A stretch of 64,000 bases of DNA from Orychophragmus violaceus. Lineage: Eukaryota; Streptophyta; Magnoliopsida; Brassicales; Brassicaceae. A program made the position numbers and the translations under genes. Below the pieces are notes generated by a model that searched no databases, was not told the origin of the DNA, and saw only the letters and a program-made list of their open reading frames with translations. The DNA lies in assembly GCA_030180135.1 (NCBI GenBank), contig CM058238.1:87800619-87864618 (forward strand), read 5' to 3'. Within the stretch, counting starts at the first letter, position 1. The number at the start of each line of letters is the position of its first letter. Below, one piece after another: positions 46,296-58,099 of the stretch.

Positions 46296-46445
46296 AAGAA
46301 CATAGCCTATTCTAATTTTGTAGAACAAAACCTATTCTAGTTTTATAGAACAAAGCCTATTCTTTTTTTTTTCTTTTTTTGACAACAAAGCCTATTCTAA
46401 TTTATAGAACAACTACTTTATAGTACAAAGCCTATTCTAATTTTA
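46296..46445. repeat. Short interspersed-tandem repeat of GCCTATTCTA
   Basis: The block (A)AAGCCTATTCTAATTT, often followed by ATAGAACAA, recurs five times in 150 bases, with units of about 24-40 bases and one T-rich insertion near 46362-46380. Confidence 0.75.
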
Positions 46446-46469
46446 ACAATGAAAAATGTGTATTAACCT

Positions 46470-46926
46470 ATGCTTATGATTGATTTTTTAAGGAATGTAT
46501 ATGCTTGTGAAGCTGCATGGAGAATTCTCAAGTATCATATACATTATAGATTCACACCAGTCGAGAAATTTGACTTTCATCTTCCAGGAAAAAAAATGAT
46601 TGTTTTGAAAGGTGTCGACAAAGTACAAATTTTTTTGAGTTGTAAACTAATTGAAAATACGATGATGTTTGGGCTGGTTTGAGTTGAATAAAGATAGTTC
46701 GGTTGCAAGGAAAATGACTTATGGAGAAATTCCATAAATATTTACATGGCATGGAAGTGAGAAGCGCTCTAAAGATAGGAACAAATGATTTAGCATTGGA
46801 ATAATCTGTCATGTTCCTATGAGTTTAGAAGAGGCATATTATTTGAGAGTGTTGCTAAATACCGTTAGAGGTCCAACTTCTTTGATGATACTTGACAAAC
46901 AACGATGGGCTTTACACTGGTTTCAA
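46470..46926 (+). pseudogene. Helitron Rep/helicase fragment B
   Basis: Reads NVYACEAAWRILKYHIHYRF with TPVEKFDFHLPGK (a conserved block of the Helitron Rep-helicase protein), then in broken frames WHGSEKRSKDRNK, FSIGIICHVPMSLEEAYYLR and VLLNTVRGPTS. It lies upstream in the protein relative to fragment A and overlaps it by about 160 bases. It ends abruptly in GAGACATGC, where F-box-like sequence starts. Confidence 0.8.
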
Positions 46927-47740
46927 AGAGACATGCTCGAGATGATGCTGATCATGTGGATACCCTGTCCCATATTGATCTTATAAAAACTAACCATAAC
47001 TTTCTAGGGATACACCGCTTGCAACATGCCTGTCTAGTTGCCAAAAATCCAACAACAATGTTTTTAAAAACAATATCGGATTTCATGCACACAAAAGGAG
47101 TGTCCACAGAAGAACGAGCTGACGCAATTGTCCGCCTCAAAAACTGCTATGTTGCTGGAATCAAACCCGCTTTGTATTGCTACGAAGTCATACGCCGTTC
47201 CATCTGCCCTAACCTGAATTCTGATTCCACGATCCCTCTTTTGTCTCGCACTGCTATTCGGGAGCTTAGGAGTCATGTCAAAGCGTTTCAGCGAACAAGT
47301 TATCCATTCTACATCCCACTTTATCTCAGAACTATCCGCGACTCGGTCGACGCATAACGAATCGCATCATGCCTTTGCGCCGTCCATCGTTACTGGCTTG
47401 GCTTGATAAACGAAAAATGTAAAAAGTCTAGGTATGTGCGATATCTGTTTTCTGGGCTATCGAGACTGTTGTGTTCTTCGATATGATCCCGGAACTCTTT
47501 CTAGATGGGTTGAGTTAGCTGATTGGGAATATCAGCCGGAAAACACAGGCGGTGTGCCCGACGATAATATGCATGGCGTTGACGTTTTAGCAGACGCCAA
47601 TGCCCCCGACGGTGACGCTGACGCCGGTGCCAATTTACACAACGAAATAGACGTCGGCGATGACAATGGGCAAGAAGCCAGTGTGTTGGACGGTGGAAAT
47701 AACCCAAACGACATACTTGCGGGTTAGGGGCATTCAAACG
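46927..47740 (+). pseudogene. F-box-like gene fragment (middle and C-terminal part)
   Basis: A frame open to 47357 reads DDADHVDTLSHIDLIKTNHN, later KNPTTMFLKTISDFMHTKGV and AIVRLKNCYVAGIKPALYCY. A second open stretch, 47434-47727, is acidic (DGDADAGANLHNEIDVGDDN). The pattern of a repeat-like KNPxxxFxK...ALYCYEVI segment weakly resembles the At2g35280/At1g67623 F-box family. I am not certain of the family. It has no start of its own and is fused to Helitron sequence, so I call it a fragment. Confidence 0.4.
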
Positions 47741-48525
47741 GTTTTTTAATATTGTTATAGTTTTTCATTCAATCCACCCTATTAAGGTGGATGGATATAA
47801 CACTACTGCTTTGTATTTTTCTATCCACCGTATTAGAATCTATATTACTCTTCTCTATCCCCCATCTTGGTCAAATTTTATTTAATTACAATCTTACATC
47901 ATCCGCTTTATTAAATCAAATTAATACAGCCACAACCGATTTTTAAAAATCTGCTACTAAACATTAAACTTAATAAAATACTTTGTTAACAAAAAAAATT
48001 AAAGAAAGTATCTACTTTTAACTGTCAAATCATAAACTATAGTTTCAATGCGAGATATTAATACTTTTCTGTTTTATGCTACAATTGTTTATTAAATATC
48101 GCTATTACTTTAATCATATTTAATACATTACCCTCCTCCTCTGCGACGGTTAATGCAACTTATACCGGATACTACTTTATATAAGTTCATCTTTATATAT
48201 TGTGTCTATTTCCCAATAGTTTCGCTAAGAAGCTTGACTATCCATCATCTTAATTACAAAATACTCTCGATTTGTATCCATGATCACTGATACATCTCTT
48301 CTACCTTGATAACGTGTGGAGTATCCATTATCACTGATATGTATAGATGTATAGAATACTTAAAACTAATTTTCCTTTTTGAGCAATATCCATAAATATA
48401 GTGACCAAGGATCCGTTGGGCATTACTATCCATCATTTATGATTTGACGATTTTACAAATATTTTTCCACATACAACCATATTATCCAGCTAGTCATACC
48501 TTCTTATGGAATCATACCTATCCAT
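47741..48525. other. AT-rich intergenic, nothing recognised
   Basis: Contains a small inverted repeat ATCCACC/GGTGGAT at about 47773-47790. No coding sequence. Confidence 0.4.
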
Positions 48526-48880
48526 TTGTTAAAAACCGAATTGTTGTGTCGATTCGAATTTATAAATATTAGATGTCCAAAATATCTGTCCACAAACTCA
48601 ATACACTCCCCTAAAAATGAGAAGAATAATCCCCCTGTTGCTGAATCATCTAGACCTAACCGGCCGGTTCTCACTCTTCTAGATCTGCCGCCCAAGCTGA
48701 GGAGGTTAATCCTTGCCAAAAAAGCTAGTGACAACCTTCAGGAACACTTCAGGTTTGAGCTGTTTGCAGGACCCTTCGCGACGACGCGGATCACGTGGAT
48801 ACTCTAATTCAGATAAACCTTATTCAAGCTGCTCTTTCAATTAAAACCGCGAATGCGTAACCATGATGTACAACGTCTGT
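48526..48880 (+). pseudogene. F-box-like gene fragment (N-terminal part)
   Basis: Reads RPVLTLLDLPPKLRRLILAK with KASDNLQEHFRFELF, which has the look of an F-box (LxxLPxxLxxxI...). A frame change leads to RDDADHVDTLIQINLIQAAL, which repeats the first residues of the 46927 fragment. So both pieces derive from the same kind of gene. It is cut off by element D at 48882. Confidence 0.5.
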
Positions 48881-48881
48881 T

Positions 48882-50093
48882 TGATAGGTCTAAAGTTTTA
48901 CCCTATACTAACTGCAAGTACACAGTATATCAATGTAGTACTTAGGGATCGAATACACGAGGACTCTAGGCAACGATAGGATTAAGAACTTAAAGAGATT
49001 AAAACTAGGAGAAAGCAAAAAGAAAATTGTATTGAATAACTAAAAAGAGCAAGCAAGAAAGTAAACAAGTAGCAGGTTGTGGTTGTAAGCAAATAAACTA
49101 AGGGCGCTAAGTCTAGGGCGTTCTCAGGAAATCCGACAAGCAGATAAATCATTCAGTCAGGATCTAATTAAACTCAGTTCTAGAACTCAAACACGGATAT
49201 AGAATTAACCAACTGTCGTTGTGAGAATTCTCTAAGTCTAAGTGCATCAATCCAAATTCCTTTGCAATTACTAACAGATTAAACCAGCTTTAATTCCAAG
49301 TTCGATATGTTCACAATCTAATTAAACCAAATTCCTTTGCGAGTAATTAAATTGCTCAACCTAAATAGTTCAGATTCTAAACCACACTGTCGTGTCGTAT
49401 TTAGCAACCTAAGATCTAGATTCTAAGTGATCAGGTTAGAACTAGCATTAAACATAATTTAGTTTGAAGAAAATCTATTGATGTGAATCCTTAACTGAAT
49501 TAATTATATCTAGCAAGTCATGAAATCCCTATGAGAAACCCTAAACCTAACTATGAAACTACTCAGACATAGATGATGTAAACATAATCAATGAATTAAT
49601 AGAAATCATAAAAGAGATTAGAATATAAAAGGGGTTCGAAAACTTCTCCAAAACAAAGTGTAGTACAGGATCAGATCAGCCCCAAAAGCTCTAAAAACTC
49701 TCTGCTCTAAGTTATGATAGCGTATGTAAAACTGAAGTTAAAAACCTAATTAAATAGCTAAAACACGACATGGGGCTTCTGTGTAAATATCTGGAACTTC
49801 TGGGCATCTTTGCAATATCAGCATTCTTCATTAAACCGCCTAGAATCTGGCCCAACTCGCTGTGCATCGATCGATGCAGGTGTGCGTGAATCGACACAGG
49901 TCTCAAATCTGGACAATGAACACAACCTCTCGGGTCAAATCTCCAAAGTGCACCAAATAGCTCCAAAATCTTCACTTCTGCTCCAAACGTACGTGTACCT
50001 AATAAGACCTGAAAAAGACTCTAAAAAAACACTAAAAGACACTGAAACAGACTTATATCATGGCATAAAACCGGTAAAAACCATGATATATCA
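48882..50093 (-). repeat. 3' LTR of element D
   Basis: 1212 bp, TGATAGG...TATCA on the plus strand. Motifs CATCGATCGATGC and GAATCGACAC are at 49865-49900. Confidence 0.9.
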
Positions 50094-51445
50094 ACTCCGC
50101 CACACTTAGCCTTTGCTTGCCCTCAAGCAAAACAGAGAACTAAAACATGGTGAAGAGGTTTGAAAACTTTCAGAAACTCTTTTTGTCCTAGAAGCAACAA
50201 TACTCAGATTCCCCTTAGTAAACCACTGAAAGAATCACCTGCAAGATATCAAGACCAACATATACTTCCCCCACACTTAGCAACTGTCCTAAGTAAACTC
50301 CACAATCACATTCACGCAAATTCACCCTACTGACTTCTGCAAGTATTTAAGTGCGGTCTCACCTAAGGAGTATCGATCAAAGGGCACATGGACTCTTACC
50401 TTGCCAGCTCTAGACCACCATACTATCTTTCTCTGGTCCCTTTCTACTCTTTTCTCTTCCTTAGCATTCTGATTTTTTCCCATTGGGTATCATTTTATTT
50501 TTTTTATCAGTGCTCTTCCCGTTAAAGGGTGTACTTTGGACACATTCCATGGATGCACATGATATGATAGTTGTAGCTACCACTCCCAGAGACCACTTCG
50601 GAGTTACTAACTCATCCTCAGTTTATTATTATTATTTTTTTTTTTACTTTATGGAAGGGGAGAAGGGAACCAAATAGGACAGGTTTACAGGCTGTGTCAG
50701 AACTAACAAAGGAATTCGACACAAGGTATACCAAGCCCTTAGGTGAGAAAATTAAGTCAGTATTAAGGTGAAGTCAGTAAAAGGATCCTCTGATACCTGA
50801 AGTGATGTGGGTGTTCTCAGTAGGTTGATCTGTGATGGGGTTTTCTATTAGTCATAGATGGATCCTGCAACTTCATCCCGATGGTTACTTAAGTTCCTGC
50901 AAGATATTGTTAACTCCTCCAAAATTCACTGTTTCCTACTTAAACTGGTTTTGACTCAATAAAATAAATTTTTTTGAAAATTGGACTGACTCTAAGAAAA
51001 CAGAAAGATAAAGTCAGTAGCACCTCCCCCACACTTAAGACACACTGTCCCCAGTAGTGTCAAGCTAAGGGTTGGTAAAAGCGAAAAATGTTATGGATGT
51101 GTTGAGTTCTGTCTGATTTTTACCTTTGTCGCACATGCATCGATCGCTGCATAAATGCATCGACCGTTGCTAGGCGATTTTTCGCCGTGTGTCGATCGTT
51201 TCTCAAGACCGCAACGATCGCTGCAATGCGATTTCTTTCGTGTTGTGACGATCGACACAGGGTGTGTCGATCGACGCACTGCGAATCTATTGAAACCTGC
51301 AGACAAAATTCACCAAAAACCAAAAACAAAAACGTAAAATGCTAATGAAAACACCAAAAATAAATTATGCAAACCTAACAGTGGGTTGCCTCCCACTCAG
51401 CGCTTGTTTTGAGTCATTAGCTTGACTATGGGATAGAGATTGAAC
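50094..51445 (-). other. 3' noncoding region of element D with repeated PPT-like tracts
   Basis: On the minus strand the tract TAAGTGTGGGGGA occurs at about 51024-51038 and 50265-50279, with a variant TAAGTGTGGCGGAG adjoining the LTR (50095-50108). Palindromic TCGATCG-type motifs cluster at 51135-51285. No coding sequence. Confidence 0.75.
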
Positions 51446-52579
51446 TCATGGCGGTTTCAACAGAGACTTTGAGTGTCTCTGTGAATATTTATTCATCCAA
51501 GGAGGTGTATAGGCTTTCAGATCATGAGGTTTTCCAAGGAACGAAGGAGTAGAAGCAGGGCGGGAGCGAAGCTTGGGTGGCACACTGCGTTTTCCTGCAT
51601 TCAAAACAATGTGGTCAGGAGGTTTAAGCTTAGGTGATTTACACCTTACCTTTGGTGCAGATCTGATGTCTGGAGCTTTCTGCTTATGAGAAGTTGCAGG
51701 TACTGAAGATGTTAGAGCAGGTTCAAGAGGAATCGTCATCTTCTTCTGTCCACTATCAGATACTGTAGTTCCACCAATCTGAACTTCTTCTTTCAGATGA
51801 CCATCAGTGGAGATCATCTTCTTTGCATGAACTCGCGAAGCTTCAACTGGTGGTGTTTCATTCACCTTCTTATCCATCACTTTCATGCAGTTAGCCACTT
51901 CTAGCTCTTGTTTAGATGGTTTAGGAACCTTAGGATATGGCACAATGGGCTTATAGACTCGTTCTGGGACTGTTGCAGGCTTCTGGTCTCGTCTGCGATC
52001 TGTGTCGATCGATGCAGTAGGTGTGTCGATCGACACAAGGCGATTATGTTCAGATCCATCAGACTTTTCGGGGATGCATCGATCGATGCACGAGTTGTGT
52101 CGATCGATGCTTGCCTCAGACATACATAATTCACCCAGAAAATCCGAGATTATGCTCTCTTCTTCTCCCAGCAAGTCAATCTCATCTCTTATGGTTACAG
52201 CATTGATGTACATCTTCTGTTTAGCTTTCCCAGCTTCATTTTGCCTTTGTATTGCTCCAGCTGTTTGTTGAACTTGAACATCTAGCTTCTTCACATGTGT
52301 GCTCAGAGATTCAAACTTACCATTCAGATTTTCATGCATAGCATCCAACTTCCTGTCGAGATCTACAGCAGTCTTAGTCTAATCCTCTAGCAACTGCTCC
52401 ATCATGGATTTCATCTTGCTCTTATAAGCATTAGTAGCAGGAAGTGTCTGATAAGTTTCATAGGTTCTCTGATGAGAATTACCTTGCTGCAAAGGCTTCT
52501 GATAATCAGCAGTCTGTCCATATACATAAGAGTTTTGATTGCTTGTGAAAGCACTCCTCTGTCCACCATTAAAGAACTT
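51446..52579 (-). pseudogene. Gag-derived ORF of element D, downstream part
   Basis: Continues in frame from 60421-60666 across the copia 2 insertion. It reads NKFFNGGQRSAFTSNQ..., has one TAG at 52379-52381, then 300 open codons: a coiled-coil-like stretch (MDAMHENLNGKFESLSTHVK), KMYINAVTIRDEIDLLGEEE, and a Pro/Lys-rich basic tail. It looks like the C-terminal linker of Athila Gag without the gag core. The tail contains SIDT/SIDR repeats encoded by the palindrome GTGTCGATCGACAC, in frame. Confidence 0.7.
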
Positions 52580-52584
52580 GTTAC

Positions 52585-53263
52585 TGAAGGATTATAGTGT
52601 TTGTTCAAGGTTTAATTCCCAATTACAACCTAACACATAACCTTAAACAGATCTAGGTTCTTGCAAAACGAATCATAAAGCAAACCTGATCACTACCTTT
52701 CAGATTGCAGCGGATGATGGATGGTAATGATGAGATCAGCTAGAACAGATGGTAACACCTATTCCTCCTTGAGTATCCACACTCTTACAAGCAAGGGACG
52801 GCTGCTAGACCAAAGAGATGGATGATCAGAGAGAGAGGTTAGAGAGAGAGGCAAGAACTCGCAGCCACCAAGGAAGAAATCGTGTGTTAGAGTTAATTCC
52901 TTAGGGTTTCTGATCCTTTTTACTCTCATTAATGGGCCTAAGTCATTAGACTAATGGCTCATTAATCTATTGGGCCCAAGACACAAATCAGACAAAAGCC
53001 TGTATTTTATCTGGCCCAATTCTCTGATCTAATACAGTAAATGCCATTGCATCTTACCGTATTAATTCCATTTAACTTTCCCGTTAGCTATGGTGTGTGA
53101 CCCTTCGGAATCATACAATACTGGTAATAAGTCCTAAACTTATAGATCATGAGCGGACTCTAGCAAGCCATCATGATCACCCAGTATTTATGACTTATGT
53201 CTGATCTCGACACTTATCATACTTTCTAGAGATAGTACGTTAGATTTCAGGACATTCCCAACA
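52585..53263 (-). repeat. 3' LTR of copia 2
   Basis: Minus-strand TGTTGGGAATG...AATCCTTCA, 679 bp. Confidence 0.95.
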
Positions 53264-54139
53264 ATCTCCCACTTGTACTGGAATCCTACACAGGACATTC
53301 CCAACAATCTCCCGATTGTACTAGAATCCTACATTCCCTAGTCCTTTTGTCTTAATATCTCGATCTGGCATAAGGCAAGATGCGTGTCATCCTTATATAG
53401 CCAGACCATGTTTATCGGACCAGATTTGATACTGACAATGCAAACGACTTGGGCAAGTCCGTTTGGGAATGGCCATTCTCTTACCAGCTATCAAATCTCC
53501 GATTGGCCTAGAGATATTACCTCCGTTAAACGGCAGGGACAAATCCCATCTTGTTCCATCATTATGAACTACACAATTCATAATACACCCAACCAAGGTC
53601 CGTATAGCTCCCAGTTACGAAACAACGTTAGACAATGATCAAAGCGTATTACTCCATGTGCACCCACATGCATGCGAACTCAGGTCTAAGGACTATACTC
53701 TATAGTCGTATATGAGAACCTCTTATGACACAGATATTAATATCTTGTAGAGTTCTCATCAGCGGGCCATGTCCGGTCATATGTTCCCCTACATATACCT
53801 ATGTGTCGACTTTGATGCCGCGCATCTATGACCCCTCGAAACTTGGTCATAAGTCTCAACACAATCTAGTCTCTACAGGTTGTTGGTGTTCAAATTTCAA
53901 CAACCTTCGACTATGGACACTATGATTTATGTCACTTCGTTAAATATGGGGTTTCAGGATCAAGTCTACTCATGTACTTCGATGACCCATATATAATGAC
54001 ATGAATCATTTTGGAACGATTATTTTATATCACAGTTAAAAATAATCCAGAAATAAAATTTCATTAACATTTAAAATGTTTACATGAACCAATCAAAATA
54101 ACTAAAATAAAGCCCTCACAACTCCCACTCAAAAAGAGA
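53264..54139 (-). other. 3' noncoding region of copia 2, with duplicated PPT/LTR edge
   Basis: The polypurine tract AAGTGGGAGAT adjoins the LTR. The last 13 bases of the LTR plus the tract and following sequence are repeated in tandem with a 43-base period (starts 53251 and 53294). The rest is noncoding. Confidence 0.75.
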
Positions 54140-57100
54140 TTACATAAGAATATCTCTAATTCCTACCGCAGCAGTATGCAACTCGTGCTTAGGTCTCGGG
54201 AGTGGCTTTGTCAACGGGTCAGCCACGTTCTCATCAGTGGGAACTCTGCTGACCATCACTTCACCTCTATTCACTATATCACAAATCAGATGATACCTTC
54301 TCATAATGTGTTTGGATTTCTGATGATGTCTCGGTTCCTTGGCTTGAGCAATTGCACCATTGTTGTCACAATACAGTGCTAGAGGCTCAGTGGCATTTGG
54401 GAATACACCGAGTTCAATCAAGAAGTTCCTTATCCAAACTCCTTCCTTCGCAGCTTCCGAAGCAGCGATGTATTCAGCTTCGGTTGTGGAATCTGCCACG
54501 GTGCTCTGCTTGGAACTCTTCCAACTTACTGCACCGCCATTCAGACAGAAGATGTAGCCAGACTGTGACCGGAAATCATCCTTATCTGTCTGAAAACTTG
54601 CATCCGTGAATCCACTGATTTCAAGCACTTCACTTCCTCCGTAAACCAAGAACTTATCCTTAGTATTCCTCAAATACTTCAGGATATTCTTTACGGCAAT
54701 CCAGTGACTCTCACCTGGATTAGACTGGTACCTACTCGTCATGCTTAGTGCATAAGCAACGTCAGGACGAGTACAGATCATGGCATACATGATAGATCCT
54801 ATAGCCGAAGCATAAGGAATCCTACTCATGCGCTTAAGCTCATCAGGTGTCTTAGGACACTGATCCTTGCTTAGTGTAGCACCATGTATCATTGGCGTGA
54901 ACCCCTTCTTGGATTTATCCATTCCGAATCGATGCAGGACTTTATCTATATAAGCATCTTGACAAAGTCCAATCAGCCTTTTAGATCTGTCTCTAAAGAT
55001 TCGGATTCCAAGAATATACGCGGCTTCACCCATGTCCTTCATGGAAAAACAACTTCCCAGCCAGTCTTTAACAGACTTCAGCATTGGAATATCATTTCCA
55101 AGAAGCAATATGTCATCGACATATAGGATAAGAAACGCCATTTTGCTCCCACTAGTTTTCTTATACACACATTGTTCCTCTTGGTTTCTGATGAAGTCAA
55201 AGTTCTTTATTGCTTCATCAAAACGAAGATTCCAACTCCTCGATGCTTGCTTCAATCCATAAATGGATTTGTGAAGCTTGCATACTTTCCCAGCATTTTT
55301 AGGATCAATGTAACCGTCAGGTTGTGTCATATACACATCCTCCTCCAAGATTCCATTCAGGAAGGCGGTTTTCACATCCATCTGCCAAATCTCATCGTCA
55401 TATTAAGCGGCAGTCGCTAGGAGAATCCGAATTGATTTCATCATTGCCACTGGTGAATAGGTTTCATCATAGTCTATACCATGAATTTGCTTGAAACCTT
55501 TTGCCACCAACCTGGCCTTGTAAATCTGGACATTTCCATCCATGTCAATCTTCTTCTTGAAGATCCATTTACACTCGATGGCTTTTGCACCAGCAGGTAA
55601 ATCAACCAGTGAAAACACTCGGTTAGCAGACATGGAGTCCATCTCGGATTCTGTGGCTTCACGCCACTTTAAGGAGTCAGGGCCCATCATGGCTTCTGCA
55701 AAGTTCGAGGGTTCATCACCGTCAATGATCAAAAGATCATGGCAATTAGTCACGAGGAATCCCTGATATCTATCAGGTTCGTGACGGATCCTTCCGGATC
55801 TTCGAACTTCAGGTACTGCAGGTTCAGGGTCTATTACAACTTCATGTAATTCATCCTGCTGTTCTTCCTCATTAGGTTGAACAGGTTCCTGTCCTTCTTG
55901 AATTTCATCAAGTTGTACCTTACTCCCACTATCTTTTCTAGAGAGAAACTCCCTTTCAAGAAAAGTACAATCCCGAGCAACAAAGATTTTGTTCTCGGAT
56001 CGCAGATAGAAGTAATAAGCCTTGGTATCCCTAGGATAACCAATGAAGTAGCATTTGTCAGATTTTGGTGTAAGCTTGTCTGAGATTAATCTTTTGACAT
56101 AGGCTTCACAACCCCAAATTCTGAGAAAAGACATTGCTGGAGCTTTTCCAGTCCATATCTCATATGGTGTCTTTGCTACTGCCTTTGATGGCACTCTGTT
56201 CAGTGTGAACGTTGCGGTGAGCAAAGCATATCCCCAAAGGGATATAGGAAGGTCTGTGTGACTCATCATGGATCGGACCATATCTAACAATGTCCGATTC
56301 CTTCTCTCAGACACACCATTCCACTGAGGTGTTCCAGGAGGTGTGAGTTGGGAGATGATCCCACACTCACTCAGATGATCACGGAATTCCTGGCTCAAGT
56401 ATTCTCCTCCTCGGTCCGACCGAAGAGCCTTAATACTTTTACCAAGCTGGTTCTGTACTTCATTCTGGAATTCTTTGAACTTTTCAAAGGTTTCCGACTT
56501 ATGTTTCATCAAGTAGACATATCCATATCTACTGAAATCATCAGTGAATGTAATGAAGTACTGAAAGTTTCCTCTAGCACTTGTGGACATTGGGCCACAC
56601 ACGTCAGTATGTATCAGGCCCAATAGTTCACTGGCCCTTTCTGTGGGTTTATTGAAAGGCGCCCTTGTCATTTTGCCCATTAGGCAAGATTCGCATTGCT
56701 CACAAGACTCAAAGTCAAATGAGCCCAAGAGTCCATTTGAGTGAAGTCTCTTGACGCGTTTCTCACTAATGTGCCCCAAACGACAATGCCAGAGAAACGT
56801 TTCATTTTCTTCGTTAGATTTGAACTGTTTTGTATTTATGTTATATACTGGAGCAGATTGATCCAGCATGTACAGCCCATTTATAAGAGGGGCACAGCCA
56901 TAGAACATATCATTGAGATTAAAGGAACACAATTTATTCTTAATAGAAAAATCAAATCCTTGCAAATCCAACAATGAAACTGAAATGATATTTCTGCTTA
57001 TAGCAGGTACAAAATAACAATTCTCAAGTTCTAAAATCAATCCAGAAGGTAAAGACAACAAGTAAGTGCCAACGGCCAGTGCTGGAACCTTCGCTCCATT

Positions 57101-58099
57101 GCCAACCCGCAACTCTACTTGCCCTTGCTTCAACCTTCTACTGTTGCTGAGCGCCTGCATATTAGTACAAATATGAGCCCCACATCCAGTATCTAATACC
57201 CAAGTGGTATTATTAGAAGTAGTAGTATTTACTTCAATAACAAAAATACCTGAAGATTTAGTCTCCAAGGACTTCTTCTTCTTCAGACTTTCCTGGTATT
57301 TCTTACAGTCCCTGCGGTAATGCCCTGCCTCTTTACAAAAGTGACAGATGTCAGAAGGCCCAGCTTTAGACACGGGCTTGGGCTTGGCCTTTTCATTGCT
57401 GACTACCTTGCCCTTTCCCTTGTCTGCAGCGGTTTTCTTAAAACCCTTGCCCTTCTGCACCATGAGTACAGACGACTCCTTGGCTTTCTTCAGATTAGGT
57501 TTTGCAGTCTTGAGCATACCATGTAGCTCAGGCAAAGTCTTTATCAACCCATGCATATTATAGTTCAAAATGAACTGGTCATATGCAGGAGTAAGAGACT
57601 GCAGAACGATATCACAAGCAAGCTCTTGGCTTATAGGACAGTCGAGCCTAGTCAAATGATCGAGATAACCCATCATTTTCAGAACATGTGGACTCACTGC
57701 TGCATCCTTAGCCATTTTACAGTCCAAGAGATTCTTAACAGTTTGGAATCTCTCTGTACGAACCTGCTCCTGAAACAACGCTTTCAGATTTGCCATCAGC
57801 TCCATGGGACAAGTCAGGCCTTCCCACTGCATCTGCAGTTCGGGAGCCATTGTCGCCAACATCAGGCAAATCACGTCATTAGCATCTGAAGAATGCGTAT
57901 CCCAAGCATTCTTCACAGCTTGTGCGGCATTATTCGCAGGTCTAGGAGAGAGAGCTCTTTCAAGGACATAAGCCTTCTTCTCCTGCCTGAGCACAAGTCT
58001 CAGGTTCCTGGACCAGTTCAGGAAGTTTGATCCGTTCAGTTTGTCCTTCTCAAGGGCAGACCGGATCGAGAAAGTGTTTTGAGTTGTTGTGCTTGACAT
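54140..58099 (-). pseudogene. Copia 2 Gag-Pol polyprotein, one in-frame stop
   Basis: ATG at 58099 opens a frame of 898 codons to a TAA at 55401-55403, then continues in the same frame to 54140 (1319 residues in all). Domains in order: UBN2-type gag; CCHC knuckle CHFCKEAGHYRRDC (about 250); protease DTGCGAH (about 305); integrase zinc HRLGH/CEQC-type region (about 440-475) and D-D-E residues in HTDVCGP, RSDRGGEY and NGVSERRNR; RT with YVDDILL downstream of the stop; RNase H with TDASF, TEAEYIA. The stop falls in the RT N-terminal part, in LLATAA-stop-YDDEIWQMDV, where relatives have Tyr. It separates the catalytic half of RT and the RNase H from the rest. No frameshift is present. Confidence 0.95.

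Noticed and set aside
43145..46926. A single autonomous Helitron spanning both helicase fragments
   Set aside because: The fragments overlap, are in the wrong relative order for one gene, have many stops, and no matched TC start and hairpin-CTAG end could be found.
43145..48880. Continuation and 3' LTR of element C
   Set aside because: No integrase, RNase H or LTR homologous to 37883-39333 was found; the LTR at 48882 belongs to element D and lies on the other strand.
55403..58099. Host gene encoding an 898-residue protein
   Set aside because: It is the Gag-integrase part of copia 2, between matched LTRs with a target duplication.
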